Origin: Rhynchonema sp. JSB1_4
Lineage: Eukaryota > Nematoda > Chromadorea > Monhysterida > Xyalidae
Assembly: GCA_030248065.1 (NCBI GenBank)
Contig: JASAMV010007542.1
Location: 16,540 to 80,539 of the forward strand
Reading direction: 5' to 3'
Length of the DNA: 64,000 nucleotides
Part shown: positions 53,066 to 62,090 of the stretch, one piece after another
How the letters are laid out: the number at the start of each line of letters is the position of its first letter
Position numbering within the stretch: the first letter of the stretch is position 1
The notes under the pieces: generated by a model
What the model was told of the DNA's origin: nothing
Seen by the model: the letters and a program-made list of their open reading frames with translations, nothing else
The model's database searches: none
Position numbers and translations under genes: made by a program

Positions 53066-54920
53066 CCTTGATCGTTTCCACCCGAGGAAGTGACATCTAC
53101 TGCAACGGGCTGGATGATGATGATTCGTGCTATCCCGGATCGAATTCCTGTTTGCCTGGTATTGGTATTAATCTTCAGCCCCAATCCTTCCCTCTGCCTC
53201 ACTCTATGACGTTAGTGTCGCCAAACATTGCAACAACCACAACATCTGATTTTGCTTTTGCAGACAGTATGATAACGTCAATTAATTCGGCCTTGCTGCG
53301 ATTTCAAAATCTACATCGAAGTGTGCAACAACTGGCTCAGACATTTTGGTATTCGTCAAAGTCAACAAAACTAAAGTTGGCTTCCAAAAAAATGCTTACG
53401 ATTTAAAATTTCTGTTTACATTATAACGTGCTTACTAGTGGTGCCGATTCATCATTCGGCTTTCAGTGACCTAACCGTCTCACCAGTGATTTAGGCGGGG
53501 TCCGATCAGTGATGTAGTTGGTCTTGTATTTGCGTACTTTTCCGCAAAGTTCATTTTTGGAAAAAAAGCCGTTTTTTCCAAATATTTTTTCAGCACTTAA
53601 GGATATTGTTTCGTGATCCAGGTCTGGATGGTAGACAGATAGCTGGAGGGGTTCATCTCGGTAGACATGCATAGCTAGTGGGGGTATGCCAGTTTGGGGT
53701 ATTGAACTGGAGTTCAAAATTAAAGGTGTAAAAAAGGTGAAAATTATACCAAAATAGGTCTTAAATGGGTTATTTTCTGCATATTCATAAAAATGGAAAT
53801 TTGACCATTTTGGACCATAAGATGGCCGTTTTGGCACTAAAATCAACACTTTTTTTACACGACGTGGTGGACATTAGGTACCTGGGTTTGGGATATAGAT
53901 TTTTTCGGTAGACATACATAGTTGACCCAGGTTTGGGGAGGGTATTACCCCCAACTACGTGGGGATAACACCCGCCTCCTCCCGGCCCCAGCTAAGCTAG
54001 ATAGCCACGTCGTTGCTCCAAGCTACCAAGAACCCATCCATACCCGATACCACAACCTCTTTCGCTGTGTTCGACAGGTCTGCACCTGCATCACTTGTCA
54101 CTGACGGTAACGGTGTTGTGGTTGCGTGGCACCCTCCGTCTCGACATCCATACGATCAAACCCTGGTTGGTTCGTTTTGGTTGGCTTGACGTTGTCCGTC
54201 AAATGCTTCTCAAGTTGCCCTGCGCTCCCGGCTGGTCCGTCCGAGCACGCATGTTTTTTCACCTGAAACTTGCATTTAGAAAATAAGAGTGCTTCACAAG
54301 TGCGATAGCGACAGCAACAAAGCGGCAAAAGCACAAAAAAAAGAGAACCCAAGGAACAAAAAACTCTTTCTTCCAAAAGACAACCACACACACAAAAAAA
54401 AAAAACCCATACACCACAGCACCAGTGTCAGGATAGTGCGTACAAACAGCGATGTCGGACAGGTCACATCCATTTCGATAACATTCATGCAGCCATTCCC
54501 TAAGTCGACCGTTCGAGTTCACTCATCACCTCGTTTCGCGTCGTCCGTGCTCGATGAATCGAACAGTGAGACTTTGCGACGTGCTCAACGACGTCAACCG
54601 CGTTCACAGGATCTCCAGAACATGTTCTACACGAGCAAACACGAGTGGATGCCGAGGTTTGAATGTTTCAACTTTGGGTAGTGATTGTTGTCGACCACAG
54701 TTATGAGTGTTTCGCTCTCGCTGCACTTCCTTTTTTCAGTTTCCGTGACCGTCGGTTGCAGCGTGTCACCCAGAAAGTGCAGCGTTATCGCCGAGGTATC
54801 TGACGATTTGCTGAAACGAACCAACATTCTACGCTCTCGATCACCCTACGGGTCAAATTTCTCTCCCCAATTGTTTTCAACGAATTGCTCAACTCGCCCC
54901 CAGTTTCGAGCTGTCTCGCC
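53066..54920. other. Mostly unassigned; coding-like stretch 53,086-53,406 and repeat fragments
   Basis: A plus-strand frame at 53,086-53,406 has balanced composition (SDIYCNGLDDDDSCYPGSNS and later an amphipathic HRSVQQLAQTFW) but matches nothing I know. 53,480-53,990 carries fragments shared with 1,530-1,580 and 40,540-40,615 (AGACATACATAG, TGGCCGTTTTGGCACTAAAA). At 54,289-54,681 there is an open frame of low-complexity Lys/Asn start and Arg/Ser-rich end. Confidence 0.4.
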
Positions 54921-54924
54921 ATCA

Positions 54925-55946
54925 ATGTCTGACCAACGACCATATGTACAAGCGCATTGGCTCGGTCAATTGTCCTATCAAGACGGCCTGGCTGTGCAGC
55001 ATGAATTTGTTAATCGCCTGAAAGTTAGTGCCTTTCGGCGTTGAGACGTTCTACCACTTTGAGTCTCCTGTCGTATTGCGCTTCCATGGATTTCAGGAGC
55101 GTCGAAAACTGGCCAAGACAGAACAGCGCAAGGATTATCAGAATGAGAATCACTTGTTGCTTTTGGAACATTACCCTGTGTACACAACCGGTATCAGATC
55201 AAGCAGCTATTCGAGTGCAGAAGAACAGCAATTGCGCTCGTTGGGTGCTGACTTTGTCAGGTTAGCTGTATTTTCTGCGATAAAACGTAACCTTCCCATC
55301 TTTTCGTACTTCTTTACTTTTGTCACAATCAACTACAGAAGCGAGCGCGGCGGGTTGATCACATTTCACGGCCCCGGCCAGCTGGTTGCTTACCCCATTA
55401 TTGATTTGTACCAGTTTCGCACACTCGCCGGACGATCACTGGGTTGGTTTCGTTGAATATTTCAGAAAAGTATTCGAATATCTATTTAGTTTGTCAGCAA
55501 AATGAAGGTGTGCGACAATATGTCTGTCAAATTGAACGCACCATAATTCGTGTGCTTCGTGATCACTGCAACATTGAGGCGCGGTGTATTCAAGGACTGA
55601 CCGGGGTTTGGCTGGGCGACTCTGAGGCTGAGCATCGCAAAATCGCCGCTATTGGCCTGAAAGTGCGTTATTAAAACATGGGTTCTTTTAGAAAAAAATA
55701 ATTGTGCACTTCATGTTTATTCAGGTGAGTCAGGGCATCACGAGTCACGGTCTGGCATTGAACTGTAACGTCGACCTGTCCTGGTACGAGCCCATTGTGC
55801 CGTGCGGCATCCGTGACAAGACCGTCACCAGCATCACCAATGAGTTGCACTCAGACCACACCAGCCAGCATCTAATTGTGCCCCTGTGTCATGCATTTGC
55901 CACTGAAATGAATTGTCATGTTCTCTATGATTCGCACGTCGTGTGA
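54925..55946 (+). CDS. LIPT2: Lipoyl(octanoyl) transferase, mitochondrial
   Basis: LipB-type enzyme moving octanoate from acyl-carrier protein to lysines of lipoate-dependent proteins, the first step of mitochondrial lipoylation. Exons: 54,925-55,023, 55,097-55,260, 55,339-55,442, 55,508-55,662, 55,725-55,946 (TGA), all GT-AG and in phase. Motifs in order: LLLLEHYPVYTTG (the conserved E.P..YT.G), RGGLITFHGPGQLVAYPI (RGG..T.HGPGQ), TGVWLG...KIAAIG (substrate lysine in KIAAIG), ITSHGLALNCNVDL, and FEPIVPCG-like WYEPIVPCGIRDKTVTSI with the conserved active-site cysteine. Length, about 247 residues, fits the family. No strong targeting peptide is visible from this Met. An AG follows a pyrimidine run about 23 bases upstream. 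Confidence 0.96.
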
Positions 55947-55952
55947 CGCGGA

Positions 55953-55958
55953 AATAAA
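55953..55958 (+). promoter_or_regulatory. Polyadenylation signal of LIPT2
   Basis: AATAAA seven bases after the LIPT2 stop codon, about 135 bases before the next gene's start. Confidence 0.6.
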
Positions 55959-56091
55959 ATAATTTGAAGAATTTAAACGTGTATTGTTGCGTTGTCTGAT
56001 GAATGTTGCGTGAAACTCGCAGTCGGCCATCTAAAGTCGACTTATTGATGGATTTATTTTATTCATTCTTTTCATTCAGGACCGTTTCAGG

Positions 56092-56870
56092 ATGACTTCC
56101 ACAGCCAGTTTGCTGCGCCAAGTGCCTCTGACTTGGCGGTTGACGCCCAGGTGTTCAATATCGACCACAACCGTGTGCTATAAACGTTCAGTTGGCAGGT
56201 TAACGGTTAGTCTTTATCAATGTTGAAAGTGCCCTGCATTTTATTTATATTGCTTCACAACTGGGGTCCCCATTCACTGTTGGGTCGATCCTCTCAAACT
56301 TTTCCAGCCAACCAAGTACATGACCACGCCACTGACTTACGAACAAACGGAGAAACCGGAACAAATTGGTGTGCGCAAATCGTGGCGCTCATGGCACACG
56401 CGTTGGTCATTTATTTTTCCGCGTTGCGGTACAGCTCAATGATAGCTGTATCATTTTGTATTTCAGAAAATCTGATCGGCTTTCAACAGAACCAGCCGGT
56501 GATCGTGGTACAGGACGAAATCATTCGACGTTTTATGCACGGTACATGGGCGACCCTGTGTCCCGATGAAGTTGGTGCATTTTATCGTTCTGAAGCTTGA
56601 TACATGCACTTGCTGATAGTACAACTTTGGCCAAGGACACCCGCTACAACAGCAACAGAATGCACACCAATATTTCAGTTTATCATCAAACGTCGTGGCA
56701 ATCTGATTATTGTGGCCGGTTTTGTACTGCGCAGTTACTACACTGCAGCCAAGATGTACTGGCTGATTGGTTATTCAGAAGAATTGCTGTCGTTGTTGCT
56801 CAAACAGCCAGTCAGGCTAGAATTACAGACACTCCGACATCGTGATAACTTGATTTTCAGATATATTTAG
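56092..56870 (+). CDS. MRPS24: Mitochondrial small-subunit ribosomal protein S24 (uS3m)
   Basis: Component of the mitochondrial ribosome small subunit. Exons 56,092-56,205, 56,308-56,401, 56,467-56,570 and 56,679-56,870 (TAG) join in phase with GT-AG ends. The first exon gives a basic, hydroxylated N-terminus (LLRQVPLTWRLTPRCSISTT) suited to mitochondrial import. Later blocks follow the family: PLTYEQTEKP, KSWRSWHT, FMHGTWATLCPDEV, IKRRGNLIIVAGFVLR, YWLIGYSEELLS and KQPVRLELQT. Size is near 165 residues, as in human MRPS24 (167). TTTCAG stands one base before the start codon, preceded by a U-rich stretch, so the message may begin at a splice acceptor. Confidence 0.95.
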
Positions 56871-56912
56871 GCGTGTACTTTTCACGTGTGCATAATGCGA
56901 CAACATCGTTGC

Positions 56913-56918
56913 AATAAA
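56913..56918 (+). promoter_or_regulatory. Polyadenylation signal of MRPS24
   Basis: AATAAA 42 bases after the stop codon. Confidence 0.55.
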
Positions 56919-57141
56919 ATCAGAAAAATATTAGTTATCAAGCTTTATTTGTATTGAAGAATGGGTGTCTCTGATCCCAGGACTTGAACAACTAGTCAGA
57001 TTTCTTCTGTGTCGTGATTAACTTGTGCAATTGTCACCTAGGACGGTGTGAAAACATGGCGAAAATTTTCAAATGTTGAAATAACTTTAATGATTTTTTA
57101 ATAAAGCCAATTAAATATTTTTTTTGAAAAACCACAGCACA

Positions 57142-57838
57142 ATGTCCAATCGCACCGCCGGTCGCAAACGTTCGTCGCGCGCCCTGACCGAGGGCACAGC
57201 CATGCTGTTGGCCAATCTTCGTGCTGCATCCAGTGGCACATCAACCATGTCGACCACTGACAGCAGCAGCAGTGCAATTGACAGTCGTGCCGAATCAGAG
57301 AGCAGTACTGACACGAAACTGGCTGCGGTCACCGAACAGGTGTCCTACATGGAATTGTTTGGCTTTTTGCTTGGTCACTAGCTTTATGTGTTCCGTTTGT
57401 CGATTTGGAGCGACATATCAAACTTGATGATCGGCCGCATATATGTCGGCCGCGGCGGTTTTTTTCTCGCATACCTCGGTGTTTATGATGACAGAGGCTG
57501 TGAGCTAGGAATAAAGCTGCTGTTTTTATAACATCCGAAAGTGGGTATCCGACACACACGACTTGACCAAGATCGTACCGGGTCTGTGACCAAGGTTGAT
57601 TTGATGATGTCCCGATCGTCTTATGCGGGACGATCATCTTTGATAAACAAATGTCATCTGCAGGCCATCCATCTAGCATCCCCGATGGAGGACGGACTGG
57701 ACGCCGAGACCAAATGGAAGTTGGCACAAGAGGACTGCGCTGCGACCGTGGCTGAGAAGAAGGCACGACACGATGAGGAGACTAATCTCAGACTGACACG
57801 GTCAGGATTTATTACCATTGTCATTACACGTGATTAGT
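57142..57838 (+). CDS. Small unrecognised protein gene (candidate, two or more exons)
   Basis: A start at 57,142 opens a Ser/Thr- and Arg-rich segment (NRTAGRKRSSRALTEGTAML) to a possible donor GTGTCC at 57,339. A later block from about 57,663 (acceptor CATCTGCAG) reads MEDGLDAETKWKLAQEDCAA and VAEKKARHDEETNLRL, highly charged and probably helical, to a possible donor near 57,801. How the pieces join is not settled, and I do not recognise the family. It lies between MRPS24 and WRAP53 on the same strand with short gaps, and an AG (CCACAG) lies four bases before the start codon. Composition is unlike the surrounding repeats, which supports a real gene. Confidence 0.5.
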
Positions 57839-58158
57839 TATTGGTGTGTTAGAATGGACTGCGTGAAACTTGATGATCAACCCTCGGTCACGCAGCTTTT
57901 TATGTTTGAGAAAAAAAGAAATGTACTAAGTTCGACCAGCGTAGAAGTTGTTCCCGGAATGGACAGATTATCAACAAGTTTTGTACGGGTGTGAAAATTT
58001 GCAGGAACTTTCGAATTACCTGAAGTACAAAACGCGACGAACAAAGCGCCTTTGATAAACAAGTTTGATAATGACCAGTCCAAGTATCAACGACCTGTTT
58101 CAGTTCGACAGCCGATTTCGGTGCTCAAGAACAAACACAACCGACATCGGGTCATCCA

Positions 58159-61149
58159 ATGTTCGCCCTCGAGTCCGCCCCAGTCGAGGACACGACTCTG
58201 AAAGGCAGCACGTCATCACCAGCAATCGTCGCAGATCAGCCGGCCGTCGAATTGTTGAAACCAACGAAAATCGACTACGATTTCACGCAAATTCCACCCA
58301 AATTGCTGTTTGAGCATCAGAATTACGCAAAAACGACATCACCGAATCGATCCGATCGAAAATTCAACAACAATTTCTTCAAGGGTTGCAAGTGGTCGCC
58401 GGTCGAGGGGCGATATTTGTTGACCAATTCTGATGATCGTGTGCTCAGAGTATGGCAGTACAACGAACAACAGGTGTGTTGCTGACTTGTTCCAACGCTT
58501 ACAACTGAGTTTGAAGCCAACATCCATGCTATGTTCGTACTCGTGCGTGGTTCTGTTTCTCCGTCTACAACAAGGTTACAAGCAATAAGTTTTGGCGGTA
58601 GCATGTTTGGTAATCGAGTCTGCCTGTGCTCTCATGATTTTTTTGTGATTCGGGATGTTTAGGAATTTAATGAAGACACCCATTTCAATTGGCATAAAAG
58701 TTATTTCCACTCCTAAAAAAAATAAATTTTACGCCAATATAATTCAACGGCACCAGTAAATCTCGAAAAAGGTCGTGTGTCCATCCTGTCCAATAACCGA
58801 GTTCGATACCGCTCATAGTAACTTGGTGCACCGAGTCACTTTGCGAAAGCTGCCAACGCGAACAAGTCCACCGCCAGCATCAATGTTGTTGCAGCAGCAG
58901 CTGAGCGCGACATCGGTGTCAGTGCAGCATGGTGACCTCGTGTACGACTACGCGTGGCTGCCCAATCTGGCTGACGACAATGATGCGCGATTTGCGAGCA
59001 CCAGTCGACACAATCCCATTCACATGTGGAGTGCCACCAATGGACAACGTGTCGCCACTTATCGGTCAGTTGTGCGACACGCATACGACATAAGTCGCTG
59101 TCGGTTCTGGCACGTTTGACCCAGCCCTGCAATCCCTGAGAAATGTCGGTAACGGGGGAGCAGCTTCACAGCTCTGAGCTCATGGCACGTTGTCAGCGCT
59201 TGGTGGCGTGCCCTTTTAGTGTTGCCTAACTCACCACATCACATCAAGACTGCACATGTTTCAGTTGGGTTATGTGTCAGTTATCATATCACTGGATGCT
59301 TACTTCGCACTTTGGCGATGGGCAATTAATATGAATTTATGGCCATATTTGATCGATTTCAATGTTGTGACATTCTGTTTTAGGACAGTTAATCATCTTG
59401 ATGAACTGTCAGCAGCGAGTTCGTTGTGTTTCACGCCCGATGCCCGTCATTTGCTGGCTGGATACAACAAAACTGTGAGGGTGTTCGATGTGAACAGGCC
59501 TGGCAAACAGGTATGTTCTTTGTTGCCACGAGATGAAGCAATGAACAGAAGCGCACATTTTGGTAAATATTTTGAGATTTGCTCAGCCATCAATTTCAAG
59601 CCGCCAAAGACGCTGGGTAAGGACAACGCTGGTCTAAAATGATGGTATCACTAAATCTCCTAGTAAAAGGAATGTGACCAAGGCTTGATCGCTTCGATCT
59701 GGGGCCGTGACGAAGACCTTCACGTGGTGGCGCCCGTACAACGTCATTAGCGATGTGCTTAACGGTAATGACGGCCAGCTTCGTCAATGTTCTCTTTCAT
59801 TAGTGTTTCAGGTGACCGACATTGAAACGGCCAAGAAGCGCCAGCCAGTGGTGCAGACGGGCATCATATCCTGCTTGGCTGTGCAGCCCTCAAACACGGA
59901 CACATTTGTTGCCGGCTCGTACGCACGAACTAGTAAGTGTTGCTGCATCACCATTAGCGTACTGTTATTGACAGGCAGCTAGATTATCACATTATTGTTG
60001 CAGTCGGCGTGTACTCTCGTTGTGCGGGTCAATTGATCTGCAGCTGGCAGGCCCACGACGGTGGCGTGACTCATGTGCGTTTTGTGGGTGAGAACGGTGT
60101 GCATCTGGTGTCGGGTGCGCGCAAAGATGACCGGCTGATGTTGTGGGACATGCGCATGATCCGACAATGTGTGTGCACTTGGCACAGACCCGTGCGCACC
60201 AATCAACGAATCACGTTCGATATTGATGGGTGCATTATTTCCCTTATTTATTTCCAGTGTCAACTTTATGCGGACTCGGACGTTTTGTGCTCGACGTGGC
60301 GTGACTTTCTCAAATTTTTGTTGCGATCGTACTTTTTAACAGCGCTGATCAGTTAGTTTGTGAGCAGTGGTGTCGTTGAGAAATCGAAATTTTCCCATAC
60401 CCAGCCCAATTTTCGGGAAATTTCCCACACATACCCCCAAAAATCAAAAATTTCCCATACCAGGGGGAGGTTTTTCCAAAATCTCAAAAATTTCCCATAC
60501 CCGAGGGTGGGGGTTTTGAAAAAAATGACCCCAAAAATCTTCTAAAAGTGCCAAAATTGGTCTAAAAAGTGCTTAAAACAGAGTTTTCTTGCGGTAGTAA
60601 GCGGTTTTTGACATTTTTGGACGAAAAATGGCCAATTTTGGTACTTCTCGGGGTCAAAAAGTCATTTCTTAGGGGTGCTTGTTCCAAAAGTGAAAAATTT
60701 CCCATACCCCATACCCCCGGCCGATTTCCCATACCCCATACCAGGGGGGTAACCCCCCCCAACGACACCACTGTTTGAGAGCAAGTGTTACACCTATCAA
60801 CATTCTTGCTGCAAGTACGGGTCACACAACGATTTGCCAACTCCCTGTCCGCGTAAAGTTGACCAACTGTATTATATGCTCCAGTACTGTGTGTCTGTTT
60901 TTTCAAGTCAACCGGCAGGTGTGCTTGCAACTAGTTGCAATTGTTTTGCACTTTTGCAGTTGTTCCCAAATTCTTGCATCCGGCGACAGTCACGGGGCCG
61001 CCCACGTCTGGTCATTGAACCCACTCCCAAAACAAGCTCAAACTGATGAGACCAAGCAATCGCATGAAACATTACAAGCGACGTGGCAAGCAAACAACAG
61101 TGCTGTCAATGGATGCTCGCTGCATCCGAGATTACCTGTTCTGGCCACC
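58159..61149 (+). CDS. WRAP53: Telomerase Cajal body protein 1 (WD40), 3' end not seen
   Basis: WD40 protein that binds the CAB box of scaRNAs and telomerase RNA and delivers them to Cajal bodies. Exons: up to 58,473, about 58,860-59,064, 59,384-59,510, 59,812-59,932, 60,004-60,229 and 60,960-61,149. Family blocks: FFKGCKWSPVEGRYLLTNSD, YDYAWLP, STSRHNPIHMWSATNG, NHLDELSAASSLCFTPDARH then TVRVFDVNRPGK, GIISCLAVQPS, WQAHDGGVTHVRFVG, SGARKDDRLMLWDMR, RTNQRITFDIDG, and NGCSLHPRLPVLAT. Junction phases agree, including GG/T before the last exon. The start (58,159, or an upstream exon spliced at 58,102) and the acceptor of exon 2 are uncertain. A family A MITE lies in intron 5. The final short exon should follow 61,149, but a retroelement begins there. 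Confidence 0.95.
60365..60773. mobile_element. Family A hAT-type MITE, copy A3, in WRAP53 intron 5
   Basis: Ends CAGTGGTGTCGTTG and CAACGACACCACTG. The 8-bp duplication has one mismatch: tttgtgag at 60,357-60,364 and tttgagag at 60,774-60,781. The body matches A1 closely. Confidence 0.9.
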
Positions 61150-61196
61150 GTGAGTTCATGACATTCATGAAATAGGCGTGCTGCCATGTTTCATAA

Positions 61197-61288
61197 CAGT
61201 GATGCAGTTGGGGGGATACTATCCCCAAACCTAGGATACCCCCAAACCCAGCTATTCACGTCTGTCACCCGGACCAATTGCATCACTG
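61197..61288. mobile_element. Tiny (92 bp) hAT-type MITE
   Basis: Ends CAGTGATGCA and TGCATCACTG, flanks tttcataa / tttcatat (7 of 8 match). The centre has GGGGGATACTATCC and GGATACCCCCAAACCC. It lies between WRAP53 exon 6 and the Gag fragment. Confidence 0.75.
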
Positions 61289-61319
61289 TTTCATATCCTT
61301 GATTAGAAAAGTAAAATTG

Positions 61320-62054
61320 GCCGTTTGTCGATATCAAACGTCGCACTACAGCTGGCTTGCGCGCAAACAACAACCAGGTGAACCACTGTCAAAGTACTAC
61401 AGTCACATGGTCAGCTTAGCACGCAAGGCATGGCCCACAAAAACAACCGAACAGCGCGACAAAGATCTCAAAACACATTTCTTTCGCGGTCTATCAAAGG
61501 AACTCATGCAGTCAGTGCTGCTGAGTCCCGCAAACACAACCGAGTCGACGTACGAAGCATACAAACATGCACGCATGGTTGAAGCTTCGCACATGTTGAC
61601 CGAGGACAACAATCAAACCATGCGAACGTATTTCTTGGACGCACAAGAATATCCCCTCGTGCAAAATCACCGCAAAGACGTTGCACATAAACATCGCATG
61701 TCCGACGGAGAAATGATTGACACGATTGTGAACCGAATTGCATCACTGAATACCAACCAACCACGTGCATATCCACAAAATCGGACACACGTTCAAGCAA
61801 ACAAACGACGTCAACAAGAATTTGCATGGACCGCGGATGGTAAACCCATCTGCGGACATTGCAATAAGATCGGTCACAAACGGTTTCAATGCAGGATCCG
61901 ATGGCGTGAACAAAACAAACCACACGCACCAAACAACAACAATCATTCACACGCCAGCAGCTCAGGCGGGCGCCAATCGCGTCAGTACCCAGCCCGCAAC
62001 AATGGTAGTCGTGAGTACCGTAACCCGAGCAATCAAGCCTTTCGCTACCGCTAG
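61320..62054 (+). pseudogene. Retroelement Gag, capsid C-terminal part plus zinc knuckle
   Basis: The open frame runs from 61,278 with element-like sequence from about 61,330 (WLARKQQPGEPLSKYYSHM) and then a capsid-like helical stretch (KTHFFRGLSKELMQSVLLS). A Cys-X2-Cys-X4-His-X4-Cys nucleocapsid knuckle (HCNKIGHKRFQC) falls at codons near 192-205 of the frame, followed by a basic, Asn/His/Ser-rich tail. The N-terminal part is missing, and no long terminal repeat is visible. The protein family is LTR-retrotransposon or retrovirus-like Gag; finer classification needs a search. The frame is uninterrupted but truncated. Confidence 0.85.
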
Positions 62055-62090
62055 AATGCACTCGCAGTTGACCCAGTTCACAGACAAGCC

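Noticed and set aside
53086..53406. Glypican-like C-terminus
   Set aside because: The acidic, Ser/Gly-containing stretch recalled glypican tails, but the diagnostic cysteine spacing and upstream exons are absent.
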